From assembly GCA_048498995.1 (NCBI GenBank), contig JBEHWX010000004.1, forward strand, positions 1 through 64,000: a stretch of 64,000 nucleotides of DNA, given 5' to 3'. Source of the stretch: JBEHWX01 sp048498995. GTDB taxonomy: Bacteria; Bacteroidota; Ignavibacteria; OLB7. This document shows, one piece after another, positions 8,255-17,195 of the stretch. How positions within the stretch are numbered: the stretch's first letter is position 1; each line of letters begins with the position of its first letter. Both the position numbers and the translations under genes were made by a program. The notes below the pieces were generated by a model, which saw only the letters and a program-made list of their open reading frames with translations, made no database searches and was not told the DNA's origin.

Positions 8255-9718
8255 ATGAGCCTCGACAAGATCATCGGTGAAGGCCTTACCTACGATGACG
8301 TTCTGCTCGTCCCGAACTACAGTCCGATTCTGCCGCGCGAGGCCGAGCTGGCCACCCGTCTGACCCGGAAGCTCACCCTCAACGTCCCGCTCCTGTCGGC
8401 GGCCATGGACACGGTCACCGAGGCGGAGATGGCCATCGCGCTGGCCCGCGAGGGGGGCATCGGCATCATCCACAAGAACATGTCGGTCGAGCGCCAGGCC
8501 GAACAGGTGCAGCGGGTGAAGCGCTCCGAGAGCGGCATGATCTTCGACCCGATCACCCTCGGCCCCGACGACACGATCGCCGACGCGCTCAGGCTGATGA
8601 AGACCTATTCGATCAGCGGCGTCCCGGTCGTTTCCGGCGACGGCAAGCTGGTCGGCATCATCACCAACCGCGATCTCCGCTTCAAGCCGGAGCTCGAGCA
8701 GCCGGTGCGCGAGGTGATGACCAAGGAGAACCTGATCACCGCGCCGCTCGGCACCACGCTCGAGGCGGCCGAGTCGATCCTCCAGGAGCACCGGATCGAG
8801 AAGCTGCCGGTGGTCGACGAGGAGGGACGCCTCCGCGGGCTGATCACCTTCAAGGATATCAGAAAGAAGCGGAAGCACCCGAACGCCTGCAAGGATGAGC
8901 GCGGACGCCTGCGCGTCGGCGCCGCCGTCGGCGTTACCCCGGACACGATCGACCGGGTCGACGCGCTGGTGAAGGGAGGAGTGGACGTGGTGATCGTCGA
9001 CACGGCGCACGGACACTCGATCCGCGTGATCGAGATGGTCCGCGCGGTGAAGGAGCGCTTCCCGGATCTGCAGGTGATCGCCGGCAACATCGCCACGGCC
9101 GAGGCGGCCCAGGCGCTGATCGAGGCGGGGGCCGACGGCCTGAAGGTCGGCATCGGCCCCGGCTCCATCTGCACCACCCGCGTGGTCGCCGGCGTCGGCG
9201 TGCCGCAGCTGACCGCGGTGATGAACGTGGCCGGCGTGGCCATCCCGGCCGGCGTGCCGGTGATCGCCGACGGCGGCATCAAGCAGACCGGCGACATCGC
9301 CAAGGCGATCGCCGCCGGCGCCGACTCGGTGATGATCGGCGGACTCTTCGCCGGCATGGACGAGGCGCCGGGGGAGAAGATTCTCCTGGAGGGACGCTCC
9401 TACAAGGTCTACCGCGGCATGGGCTCGCTCGGCGCCATGGTCCAGGGCTCGGCCGATCGCTACTTCCAGGATGTCGAGGACGAGATCCCGAAGCTCGTTC
9501 CGGAAGGGATCGAGGGACGCGTCCCGTCGAAGGGACCGCTGGCCGACACGATCTACCAGATGACCGGCGGTCTCCGCGCCGCGATGGGCTACTGCGGCTG
9601 CCGCACGATCGAGGAGATGAAGCACAACACACGCTTCGTGAAGATGACCTCCGCCGGCTTCCGCGAGTCCCATCCGCACGATGTGACGATCACCAAGGAA
9701 TCGCCGAATTACTTCTGA
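8255..9718 (+). CDS. guaB: Inosine-5'-monophosphate dehydrogenase
   Basis: 487 residues, the usual family length. It oxidises IMP to XMP with NAD+, the committed step of guanine nucleotide synthesis. Order: N-terminal barrel part (GLTYDDVLLVP), two CBS domains inserted at about residues 95-210 (SGVPVVSGDGKLVGIIT and KLPVVDEEGRLRGLIT), the catalytic loop GPGSICTTRVVAGVG with its cysteine, the K+/IMP loop, and the flap (MGSLGAMVQGSADRYFQ). The ATG at 8255 is chosen over an in-frame TTG at 8237 because MSLDKI aligns with the family start and it follows the promoter properly. Confidence 0.95.
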   Translation: MSLDKIIGEGLTYDDVLLVPNYSPILPREAELATRLTRKLTLNVPLLSAAMDTVTEAEMAIALAREGGIGIIHKNMSVERQAEQVQRVKRSESGMIFDPITLGPDDTIADALRLMKTYSISGVPVVSGDGKLVGIITNRDLRFKPELEQPVREVMTKENLITAPLGTTLEAAESILQEHRIEKLPVVDEEGRLRGLITFKDIRKKRKHPNACKDERGRLRVGAAVGVTPDTIDRVDALVKGGVDVVIVDTAHGHSIRVIEMVRAVKERFPDLQVIAGNIATAEAAQALIEAGADGLKVGIGPGSICTTRVVAGVGVPQLTAVMNVAGVAIPAGVPVIADGGIKQTGDIAKAIAAGADSVMIGGLFAGMDEAPGEKILLEGRSYKVYRGMGSLGAMVQGSADRYFQDVEDEIPKLVPEGIEGRVPSKGPLADTIYQMTGGLRAAMGYCGCRTIEEMKHNTRFVKMTSAGFRESHPHDVTITKESPNYF

Positions 9719-9776
9719 GCCCCCAACGGCTCGTGACCCCCTCCCGCCGTCCCGTTGCGGCCCCTGTCGAGGTGTG

Positions 9777-11159
9777 ATGCGCAAGGTTCTGATCATCGCG
9801 TACTATTTCCCGCCGATGGCGCTCAGCGGTATCCAGCGAACCCTCAAGTTCGTGAAGTACCTGCCGGAGTTCGGCTGGGAGCCGACCGTGGTGACGGTGG
9901 CGCCGCATGCCTACTTCGCCTTCGACGATTCCTTCCTGGAGGAGCTGAAGGGGAAGCCGGTCGAGATCTGGAGGACCGATCCCTCCGGCGTCTACAAGGT
10001 GATGAAGGAGCGCAGGACCATCTCGCTCAGCAACGAGCGGCTCCGGCGCGCCCTCAACCGGCTCAGCCAGCTCCTGTTCATCCCGGACAACAAGATCGGC
10101 TGGCGCAAGGAGGTCAGCTCCTTCCTGGCCGGACGCGATCTGTCGGAGTTCGATCTGGTCTACGCCACGGCGCCCCCCTTCACCGATCACCTGGTCGGCG
10201 CCGACATCAAGCGGAGCCACGGCCTGCCGCTGGTGATCGATTTCCGCGATGCCTGGATCGAGTATCCCTACAATCTCTACTGGACCCCGTGGCACAAGCG
10301 CCGGCATCTGGCGCTCGAAAAGGAGGTGGTGGAGGCGGCCGACGCCATCGTCACCACCAACGAGCACGTCAAGGGGATCCTCGCCCGTCGTCATGGAGCC
10401 TCGGGAGCCGGCCAGCGGACGCACGTGATCTCCCAGGGATTCGACGCCGCCGACTTCGCCCCCTCGGCGGCGCGCCCGGCGGTGAATGTCGATCCGGCCG
10501 AGGTGAGCTTCGTCTACACCGGGCTGTTCTACGAGGATCGCGACCCGAAGCCCCTCTACCAGGCGCTCGCCGAGCTGAAACGGACGCGTCCCGAGCTCTA
10601 CGGGAAGCTCCGGTTCTACATGGTCGGCTACGTGCAGGAGGAGTACCGGCAGAGCGCCGTGGAGCTCGGCGTCGGCGACCGGTTCGTCTACTGCGGCTAC
10701 GTCGGACACGATGAGGCGATCGCCTGGCTGATGGCCTCGGACATCGCCTGGTTCAACATCGGCGCCCGCGCGGCCGGCCACGAGACGGTGTCGCCGGGGA
10801 AGGCGTTCGAATATCTCGGCAGCCGGAAGCCGATCCTGGCGATACTGCCGAAGAATGAGATACGCGACATGCTCTCCACGTTCGATCACGCGACGATCGT
10901 GGAGCCGGAGGATGGTCCGGGGCTGGTGGCCGCGCTGACGCGACTGGCGGAGCTGAAGCTCGCCGGCGCGCTCCCGGTGGCCGATCCGGAGCGGGTGGGG
11001 CGCTACGACCGCCGGTCGCTGACCGGACGTCTGGCGGAGATCTTCGCGTCGGTGGCGCGCGGCTCGGGGAAGTCCGGCGCCGACTCCCGCACGCCGGCCG
11101 GGGCCGGAGCGGATCGCACCAATACGAAACGGAATACCGTAGATGAACAACCGCATTGA
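9777..11159 (+). CDS. Glycosyltransferase, GT4-like (paralogue of the gene at 12300)
   Basis: About 460 residues of GT-B fold. The N-terminal half starts LIIAYYFPPMALSGIQR and carries the donor-independent glycine-rich entry typical of family 4; the C-terminal half has FVYTGLFYEDRDPKPL and a late PGKAFEYLGSRKPILAI segment resembling the nucleotide-sugar site (FEY.G...P.). Donor and acceptor cannot be predicted. It is about 40 per cent similar by eye to the product of the gene at 12300, sharing WEPTV.TV, FATAPPFTD-like and RKP/GRPILAI blocks. Its 3' end overlaps the next gene by 17 nt, suggesting co-transcription. Cell-surface polysaccharide or glycoprotein synthesis is likely but inferred. 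Confidence 0.75.
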   Translation: MRKVLIIAYYFPPMALSGIQRTLKFVKYLPEFGWEPTVVTVAPHAYFAFDDSFLEELKGKPVEIWRTDPSGVYKVMKERRTISLSNERLRRALNRLSQLLFIPDNKIGWRKEVSSFLAGRDLSEFDLVYATAPPFTDHLVGADIKRSHGLPLVIDFRDAWIEYPYNLYWTPWHKRRHLALEKEVVEAADAIVTTNEHVKGILARRHGASGAGQRTHVISQGFDAADFAPSAARPAVNVDPAEVSFVYTGLFYEDRDPKPLYQALAELKRTRPELYGKLRFYMVGYVQEEYRQSAVELGVGDRFVYCGYVGHDEAIAWLMASDIAWFNIGARAAGHETVSPGKAFEYLGSRKPILAILPKNEIRDMLSTFDHATIVEPEDGPGLVAALTRLAELKLAGALPVADPERVGRYDRRSLTGRLAEIFASVARGSGKSGADSRTPAGAGADRTNTKRNTVDEQPH

Positions 11160-12213
11160 ACGACTCCGCGCCGGGCTGAAGCAGCTCTCGCTCGACGGCA
11201 TCATCGTCAGCCACCTTCCCCACATCCAGTACCTCACCGGATTCGCCGGAAGCGCCGGCGTTCTCTTCGTCGGCCGGAAGCGGTCGGTGATGCTCTCGGA
11301 TTTCCGCTACCGCGAGCAGATGGCCGAGCAGCTTCTGCCCGGGATCGAGGCGGCCGTGGTCACCTCCGCCACCGCCCACATGGTCGATGAGAAGCTGGTC
11401 GAGCCGGGGATGAGCATCGGATTTCAGGAGACCTACGTCACGGTCGCCGCGCTGGACGACATGAAGAAGAAGCTCAAGCGGGTGAAGCTGGAGAAGACCG
11501 GCGCGCTCGTTTCCGAGCTGGTGATGACCAAGACGCCGGAGGAGATCGCCGCGATCCGGAAGGCGGCCGCGATTGCCGGCAAGGTCTACAAGGAGATACT
11601 GGAGATCGCCAAGCCGGGGATGCGCGAAAGCGAGCTGGCCGCCGAGATCAGCTACCGCGGACGCCTTCACGGCGCCGAGGGGGATGCCTTCGACATCATC
11701 GTCGCCTCCGGTCCCCGAGGCGCGCTGCCGCACGGCCGCGCCAGCGCCAAGAAGCTGAAGAAGGGGGAGCTGGTGACGCTCGATTTCGGCTTCAGCTACG
11801 GCGGCCTCAACAGCGACATGACCCGCACCTTCGCCATCGGCACGCCGAGCGAGGAGGCGCGCAAGATTTACGAGATCGTGCTCCGCGCGCAGGTCAAGGG
11901 CGTTCGCGCCGCGCGCGCCGGCATGAGCGGCAAGGATCTGGACGATGTCTGTCGCGACGAGATCACGGCCGCCGGCTACGGCGCCGAGTTCGGCCACTCC
12001 ACCGGGCACGGTCTTGGTATCGAGGTGCATGAGGGACCGGGTGTCTCCTGGCGCGGTGCCGGTCAGATCCTCCGCGAGAACATGGTCGTGACGATCGAGC
12101 CGGGCATCTATCTGCCGGGACGCTGCGGCGTCCGCATCGAGGATGACGTGGCCATCACCGCCGATGGCTGCACCGTCCTGACCAAGGCTCCGAAGGAGCT
12201 GATCATCCTCTGA
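11143..12213 (+). CDS. Xaa-Pro aminopeptidase / M24 peptidase
   Basis: 356 residues of the pita-bread fold. Residues 1-125 are the creatinase-like N-domain (IQYLTGFAGSAGVLF) and 130-350 the M24 catalytic domain. The dinuclear metal ligands are visible: D in TLDFGFSYGGLNSDMTRT (two Asp), H in GHSTGHGLGIEVHEGP, E in TIEPGIYLPG and E in GVRIEDD. It probably removes N-terminal residues preceding proline in the cytoplasm. It overlaps the preceding glycosyltransferase gene by 17 nt and is followed by that gene's paralogue. PepP versus PepQ substrate preference cannot be told; the length fits the short bacterial aminopeptidase P group. Confidence 0.88.
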   Translation: MNNRIERLRAGLKQLSLDGIIVSHLPHIQYLTGFAGSAGVLFVGRKRSVMLSDFRYREQMAEQLLPGIEAAVVTSATAHMVDEKLVEPGMSIGFQETYVTVAALDDMKKKLKRVKLEKTGALVSELVMTKTPEEIAAIRKAAAIAGKVYKEILEIAKPGMRESELAAEISYRGRLHGAEGDAFDIIVASGPRGALPHGRASAKKLKKGELVTLDFGFSYGGLNSDMTRTFAIGTPSEEARKIYEIVLRAQVKGVRAARAGMSGKDLDDVCRDEITAAGYGAEFGHSTGHGLGIEVHEGPGVSWRGAGQILRENMVVTIEPGIYLPGRCGVRIEDDVAITADGCTVLTKAPKELIIL

Positions 12214-12299
12214 TGAACGCCGTCGCGGGGAGTTCCGCCGGAGCGCATGGCGCGGCCGGGGCACCCGCCGACGGAGCATGATTCAAGTACGCTGAACGA

Positions 12300-13931
12300 A
12301 TGACGGCCAACGGCGACGAGCACGATAATGAACCGCGCGGGCGGAAGCTGAGCTTCGACGATCTCGAGGGGGAGACTCCGGAGGAGGCGCCGCGCGCTTC
12401 CTTCTCCGCCCCCACGTCGGAAGGTGAGAAGGCGCGGGCGCCACGTCCCGCTTCCGACGAGCCGGACGCGCCACGCGGCGATGCGTCGCGCCCCGATGTT
12501 GCGCGCGCCGAGGATCGCGAGGCACCCGCCCCGTCGCGAGCCGTATCCGGCGCGACATCCACGCGCCCGACAGATCAGGGCGACGCGGCTTCCCCGGTCT
12601 CCGACGAGGAGTGGGATCTGCCCGCCGCCGCCGGTTCCGAACGCGCGGGAGGAGGGCATCGCCGACGGCTGCTGGTGGTCTCCTACTACTACCCGCCCCT
12701 CGGGCTGGATCGGGTGGTCCGGATCGCGAAGTTCACCAAGTACCTGCCGCAGCAGGGATGGGAGCCGACGGTGCTGACGGTCGGCGAGATCGGCTACTAT
12801 GCCTTCGACTATTCCCTTCTCGAGGAGGTCTTCGAGGCCGGGGTGGTGATAGAGCGGACCAAGGCGATGGATCTGCTCCGTCTGCTCCGCAAGCGGGGAC
12901 AGATCAAGCCGCCGTCGGACGCGATGCGGAAGCTCGTCAACAGGGTCACCAGCACGGTGCTGCAGCCGGACGGGAAGATCGGGTGGCGGCGGCACGCGGT
13001 GAAGCGCGCGCTCGACGTGGCCGCGCAGGAGGGCTTCGACGCGATCTTCGCCACGGCGCCCCCCTTCACCGATTTCGTGGTGGCGCGCGATATCCAGCAG
13101 AAGCTCGGCATCCCGCTGGTGCTCGACTATCGCGAGCCCTGGCTCGACGGGCGGGACGCGCACTTTCTCACGCCGTTCCACAAGGGGATCTCCGCGCGGA
13201 TGGAGGAGGAGGTGCTCAAGAGCGCCGAGAGCGTGGTGGTGGCTAACCGGAAGATCAAGGAGAAGCTGATCGCGCGCTATACGTTCCTGACCCACGAGAG
13301 CGTGCATATCATCCCGACCGGCTACGATCCGCAGGATTTTCACGTGGCCTCGCGCCTGACGCAGCAGCGCTCGCGGAAGATGCGGATCACCCACGCCGGC
13401 ATGTTCGATCCGCTGAGCTCGCCGAAGCCCTTCTTCCAGGCGCTTGCCACGATCTTCGCCCGGCACCCGGAGGTGCGCGACGAGATCGAGGCGCTCTTCG
13501 TCGGCCCGATCCAGGAGGCGCACCGGAAGCTGGCGGTGACGCTCGGCGTCTCCTCGGCGCTGGTGACGCCGGGACACGTGGAGCACCACGAGATTGCGCG
13601 GCATCTTCTGTCCAGCGATCTGCTCTGGCTTCAGGCGGGTGATCCCGCGCTGGTGCCCGATTCCCTCTACCAGTACATCGCCACCGGCCGGCCGATCCTG
13701 GCGATCGTTCCGGACGGCATCATCCGGCAGATGCTCACCCCGTACCGCGCCGCCGACACGATCGACGCCTCCGACCCCGGCGCTATCGCCGACGCGATCT
13801 ACGAGCGCTACCAGCAGTGGCGCGCCGGAGAGCTTCCCAAGGGAGACCCACGTCTGGCCCGCGAATACGACCAGCGCCGGCTGGCCGAGCGGCTGGCCCG
13901 CGTGCTCGCCTACTCCATGAAGATTTTCTGA
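12300..13931 (+). CDS. Glycosyltransferase, GT4-like, with disordered N-terminal extension
   Basis: 543 residues. Residues 1-120 are charged, Pro/Ala/Asp/Arg-rich and probably disordered; the GT-B domain starts at about 123 (LLVVSYYYPPLGLDRVVR). The remainder parallels the glycosyltransferase at 9777 block by block (GWEPTVLTVGEI, IFATAPPFTDF, ATGRPILAIVP), so the two are paralogues flanking an aminopeptidase gene. An alternative start nearer the catalytic domain is possible, but codon use in the extension matches the gene body. purD follows 12 bases downstream. Confidence 0.72.
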   Translation: MTANGDEHDNEPRGRKLSFDDLEGETPEEAPRASFSAPTSEGEKARAPRPASDEPDAPRGDASRPDVARAEDREAPAPSRAVSGATSTRPTDQGDAASPVSDEEWDLPAAAGSERAGGGHRRRLLVVSYYYPPLGLDRVVRIAKFTKYLPQQGWEPTVLTVGEIGYYAFDYSLLEEVFEAGVVIERTKAMDLLRLLRKRGQIKPPSDAMRKLVNRVTSTVLQPDGKIGWRRHAVKRALDVAAQEGFDAIFATAPPFTDFVVARDIQQKLGIPLVLDYREPWLDGRDAHFLTPFHKGISARMEEEVLKSAESVVVANRKIKEKLIARYTFLTHESVHIIPTGYDPQDFHVASRLTQQRSRKMRITHAGMFDPLSSPKPFFQALATIFARHPEVRDEIEALFVGPIQEAHRKLAVTLGVSSALVTPGHVEHHEIARHLLSSDLLWLQAGDPALVPDSLYQYIATGRPILAIVPDGIIRQMLTPYRAADTIDASDPGAIADAIYERYQQWRAGELPKGDPRLAREYDQRRLAERLARVLAYSMKIF

Positions 13932-13943
13932 TCCTCACCGTTC

Positions 13944-15308
13944 ATGACCCGATCGTATTCTTCCGATGCCGACCGCGCCGCGGCGGCATCCACGGACGGC
14001 ACGTTGACCGTGCTCCTTCTCGGCTCCGGCGGACGCGAGCATGCCCTTGCCTGGGGAATGCGCCGCTCCCCGAGGCTCGGACGCCTCGTCTGCGCCCCCG
14101 GCAACCCCGGCATGGCCTCCTGCGGCGAGCTTCGCCCGGTCTCGGCCGAGGATCCGGCCGCGGTGGTCGCGCTGGCGCGTGAGGTCGGCGCCGATCTGGT
14201 CGTGGTGGGCCCTGAGGCCCCGCTGGCCGCCGGCGTGGCCGACGCGCTCCGCCAGGCCGGTATCCCGACCTTCGGTCCGGATCGCGCGGCGGCGCGGCTC
14301 GAGTGGGACAAGGCGTTCGCGAAGGAGTTCATGGAGCGCCACGGCATCCCGACCGCCGCGTCGCGGACGTTCCAGTCCGCCCGGCTGGACGAGGCCCGCG
14401 CGTATCTGGCCGGACACACGCTTCCGGTCGTGCTCAAGGCGAGCGGCCTGGCCGCCGGCAAGGGGGTGGTGATCGCCACCACGACCGACGAGGCGCTGGA
14501 AGCCGCGGAATCGATGCTGAGCGGGAGCGCCTTCGGCGCGGCCGGCGAGCAGATGGTGGTCGAGGAGTTCATGGCCGGCGAGGAGGCCTCCGTCTTCGCC
14601 ATCTGCGACGGCGAGCGCTACGTGCTCCTGGCCCCGTCGCAGGATCACAAGCGGGTGGGGGATGGAGATACCGGCCCGAACACCGGCGGCATGGGAGCCT
14701 ACGCTCCGGCGCCGGTCGTGACCCCGGACGTGCTCGAGAAAGTCCGCCGCGAGGTGGTCGAGCCGACGCTGCGCGGCATGATCGCCGACGGCGAGCGCTA
14801 CGTGGGCTGCCTCTACGTGGGGCTGATGATCGAGGGGGAGCGGGTGCGCGTGGTGGAGTTCAACAGCCGCTTCGGCGATCCCGAGACCCAGGTCGTGCTT
14901 CCCCTGTACGATGGGGATCTGGTGGAGCTCTTTCTGGCCGCCGCCACCGGCGCCATCGATCCGGCCGGTGAGACCGCCCCGCGCGGCTCGGCCGTCTGCG
15001 TGGTGATCGCCTCCGAAGGTTACCCCGGCTCCTACCCGAAGGGGAAGGTGATCTCCGGCGTCGACGAGGCGGGCAGGCTGCCGGACGTCGTGGTGTTCCA
15101 GGCCGGGACCAGAATGGCCGGCGACGCGCTCGTGACCGACGGCGGCCGCGTGCTCGGCGTTACCGCCATGAGCTCCGCGGAAGATCTCTCAGCGACCATC
15201 GAGCAGGCCTATCGGGCGGCCGAGATGATCTCCTTCGAGGGATCCTTCTTCCGTCACGACATCGGACGGAAGGGAGTGGAGCGGGGAGCGGCGGCGGCCC
15301 GGAGCTGA
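13944..15308 (+). CDS. purD: Phosphoribosylamine-glycine ligase (GARS)
   Basis: 454 residues, slightly longer than the usual 420-430 because of about 20 extra N-terminal residues. It makes GAR from phosphoribosylamine, glycine and ATP, step two of purine synthesis. Signatures: LLGSGGREHALAW near the N-terminus, ATP-grasp core with VLKASGLAAGKGVV, EEFMAGEEASVFAICDG, the PurD signature GDGDTGPNTGGMGAY, and RFGDPETQ. The true start may be a later one, near LTVLLLGSGG, but no ATG or GTG sits there. It follows the second glycosyltransferase closely and may be read with it. Confidence 0.93.
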   Translation: MTRSYSSDADRAAAASTDGTLTVLLLGSGGREHALAWGMRRSPRLGRLVCAPGNPGMASCGELRPVSAEDPAAVVALAREVGADLVVVGPEAPLAAGVADALRQAGIPTFGPDRAAARLEWDKAFAKEFMERHGIPTAASRTFQSARLDEARAYLAGHTLPVVLKASGLAAGKGVVIATTTDEALEAAESMLSGSAFGAAGEQMVVEEFMAGEEASVFAICDGERYVLLAPSQDHKRVGDGDTGPNTGGMGAYAPAPVVTPDVLEKVRREVVEPTLRGMIADGERYVGCLYVGLMIEGERVRVVEFNSRFGDPETQVVLPLYDGDLVELFLAAATGAIDPAGETAPRGSAVCVVIASEGYPGSYPKGKVISGVDEAGRLPDVVVFQAGTRMAGDALVTDGGRVLGVTAMSSAEDLSATIEQAYRAAEMISFEGSFFRHDIGRKGVERGAAAARS

Positions 15309-15409
15309 GTCCGGCCGGGCGTATCGACATCGTATTCTTCATCGCGGCATCGCGCGTTCCGGAGAGCTCCGGCGCCGGCCGCTCATCGTGACATCATCGG
15401 GTGCAGACC

Positions 15410-16354
15410 ATGAAGATCCTCGTCACCGGCGGCGCCGGATTCATCGCCTCCCACATCGTCGACGCCTATATCGGCGCCGGCCACGAAGTGGTGATCCTCG
15501 ACAATTTCACCACCGGACGTGAGGTGAACATCAATCCCCGCGCGGTCGTCTATCGCTGCGACATCCGCGACAAGGCGGAGGTGGACCGGATCTTCGCCGA
15601 GAACTCCTTCGATCTGGTGAACCATCACGCCGCCCAGCTCGACGTTCGGGTCTCGGTGGCCGATCCGCAGTTCGACGCGGCGCAGAACATCATCGGCACG
15701 CTCAACCTGCTCCAGGCCTGCCTGGCCACCAGCGTGCGCCGGTTCGTCTTCGCCTCCACCGGCGGAGCGGTCTACGGCGAGCAGGAGTATTTTCCCGCGG
15801 ACGAGGCGCACCCGACCAACCCGATGTCCCCCTACGGCGTCACGAAGCTCTCGGTGGAGAAGTATCTCGGCTACTACCGGAAGGTGCACGGCCTGGAGTC
15901 GGTGATCTTCCGCTACACGAACGTCTTCGGCCCGCGTCAGAACCCGCACGGCGAGGCGGGGGTGATCGCGATCTTCTGCGACCGGATGTTCCGCGGCGAG
16001 CAGCCGGTGATCAACGGCGACGGCGAGCAGACCCGCGATTACGTCTACGTCGGCGACCTGGTGCGCGCCCACATGCTCGCGCTCGACTACCTGGAGACGA
16101 AGGGCTCGAACACCTTCAATCTCTGCACGGCGACCGAGACCACGGTCAACGGACTCTTCCACATCCTGAACGACATGCTCGGCGGCACCTTCGAGGAGCG
16201 GCACGCGCCGGCCAAGCCGGGGGAGCAGCTCCGCTCGGTCTGCAGCTTCGAGCGCGCCAACCGGGAGCTCGGATGGACTCCGGAGGTCGATCTGCGCCGT
16301 GGGCTGGAGGAGACGCTCGCCTACTACCGCACCGAGGAGGCCGCGGCCCGCTGA
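15410..16354 (+). CDS. NAD-dependent sugar-nucleotide epimerase (UDP-glucose 4-epimerase-like)
   Basis: 314 residues, extended SDR family. The NAD-binding TGGAGFIASH is at residues 7-16, the acidic residue closing the second strand follows (ILDNFTTG), and the active site comprises FASTGGAVYGE and Y-G-V-T-K (YxxxK). The C-terminal part has the substrate-binding GEQTRDYVYVGDLVRA and ERANRELGW of UDP-sugar epimerases. Likely role: supplying UDP-galactose or a related nucleotide sugar for surface glycans, consistent with glycosyltransferases upstream. The exact sugar is not determinable. The ATG at 15410 is preferred to the GTG at 15401. Confidence 0.85.
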   Translation: MKILVTGGAGFIASHIVDAYIGAGHEVVILDNFTTGREVNINPRAVVYRCDIRDKAEVDRIFAENSFDLVNHHAAQLDVRVSVADPQFDAAQNIIGTLNLLQACLATSVRRFVFASTGGAVYGEQEYFPADEAHPTNPMSPYGVTKLSVEKYLGYYRKVHGLESVIFRYTNVFGPRQNPHGEAGVIAIFCDRMFRGEQPVINGDGEQTRDYVYVGDLVRAHMLALDYLETKGSNTFNLCTATETTVNGLFHILNDMLGGTFEERHAPAKPGEQLRSVCSFERANRELGWTPEVDLRRGLEETLAYYRTEEAAAR

Positions 16355-16400
16355 GCCCTGCTTTCCGGCTCGCGCGAGATTCAGGACATCCCGAACATGA

Positions 16401-16436
16401 CGACGCCCGGCCTCCCGATGGGGGAGCCGGGCGTCG
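16401..16436. terminator. Hairpin between convergent genes
   Basis: Perfect 10-bp GC stem 16401-16410/16427-16436 with further pairing inside and a GATG loop. There is no T tract, but it sits between the convergent epimerase and secreted-protein genes where a bidirectional terminator is expected. Confidence 0.45.
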
Positions 16437-16487
16437 CGCGTTTGGTCGCGGAGCGAAGCGGCATGGAGCGATGCGGCGCGGGGAGGG

Positions 16488-17075
16488 TTACTTCCCCTCG
16501 CGGATCTCGTTCGGGGTCTTGCCGTGCTCGAACTGGCGCGGGTCGCGGCCGTAGCGCCAAGCCTCCAGATCGGTCGGGCTGCCGGCCTTCGGATCGAAGC
16601 TGTCGAAGATCGCGTGGACGCGGCCGCCGTACGCCTGCTCTCCCTTGTCGGTGAGGAGGATATCGATCTGCACGGCGAAATCGCGGAGGATGTAGGTGCG
16701 GCGATGGATCATGCCGTTCCGGCCGGCCGAGTCGACGTCGGCGAAGCGCATGCTGTCGAGCATGCCGAACCCTTTCGGCACCATCCGCTTCTCGGTGAAG
16801 TACTGCACCTTGATCGAGCCGTTGCCACCCGGGATGATGAAGTTCACCCGTTCGGTCTGCTCCGCCTGCTTCACCTCGGAGCCGAGCGCGTTGTACTTCA
16901 CCTCGGCGGGGAAGGAGAAGCTTTCGCCGAAGGTGCCGGTCCAGCGCTGCGTCAGCGACGGATCGGTAACGCGCGGGGCGTTCGTGGCCGGGGCCGGGAT
17001 GGTCGTGGAGACCTGCGCGGCAAGAGGGGCGCCGAGGAGGAAGAGCGCCGCGGCAATCGGCTGAAATCGTCTCAT
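16488..17075 (-). CDS. Secreted protein of unknown function
   Basis: 195 residues from the ATG at 17075, which places a normal signal peptide first (MRRFQPIAAALFLLGAPLAAQ, cleavage after AQ). The mature part is beta-rich with no cysteine, no metal motif and no T9SS domain; conserved-looking stretches include NFIIPGGNGSIKVQYF and HRRTYILRDFAVQIDIL. An upstream in-frame start at 17141 would bury the signal peptide behind 22 residues and is rejected. A periplasmic or lipid-facing role is possible. I do not recognise the family. Confidence 0.6.
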   Translation of the reverse strand: MRRFQPIAAALFLLGAPLAAQVSTTIPAPATNAPRVTDPSLTQRWTGTFGESFSFPAEVKYNALGSEVKQAEQTERVNFIIPGGNGSIKVQYFTEKRMVPKGFGMLDSMRFADVDSAGRNGMIHRRTYILRDFAVQIDILLTDKGEQAYGGRVHAIFDSFDPKAGSPTDLEAWRYGRDPRQFEHGKTPNEIREGK

Positions 17076-17195
17076 GGGGATTATCTCAACTTGAGAGCGT
17101 TGTACGGAAAGAAGGGGAACGTTACGGCAGACGACGCACATCGGGCAAGGTTTATCCGGCGCGTGGCCGCTGCCGGCCGCCGGCGCCCGCTCGGC

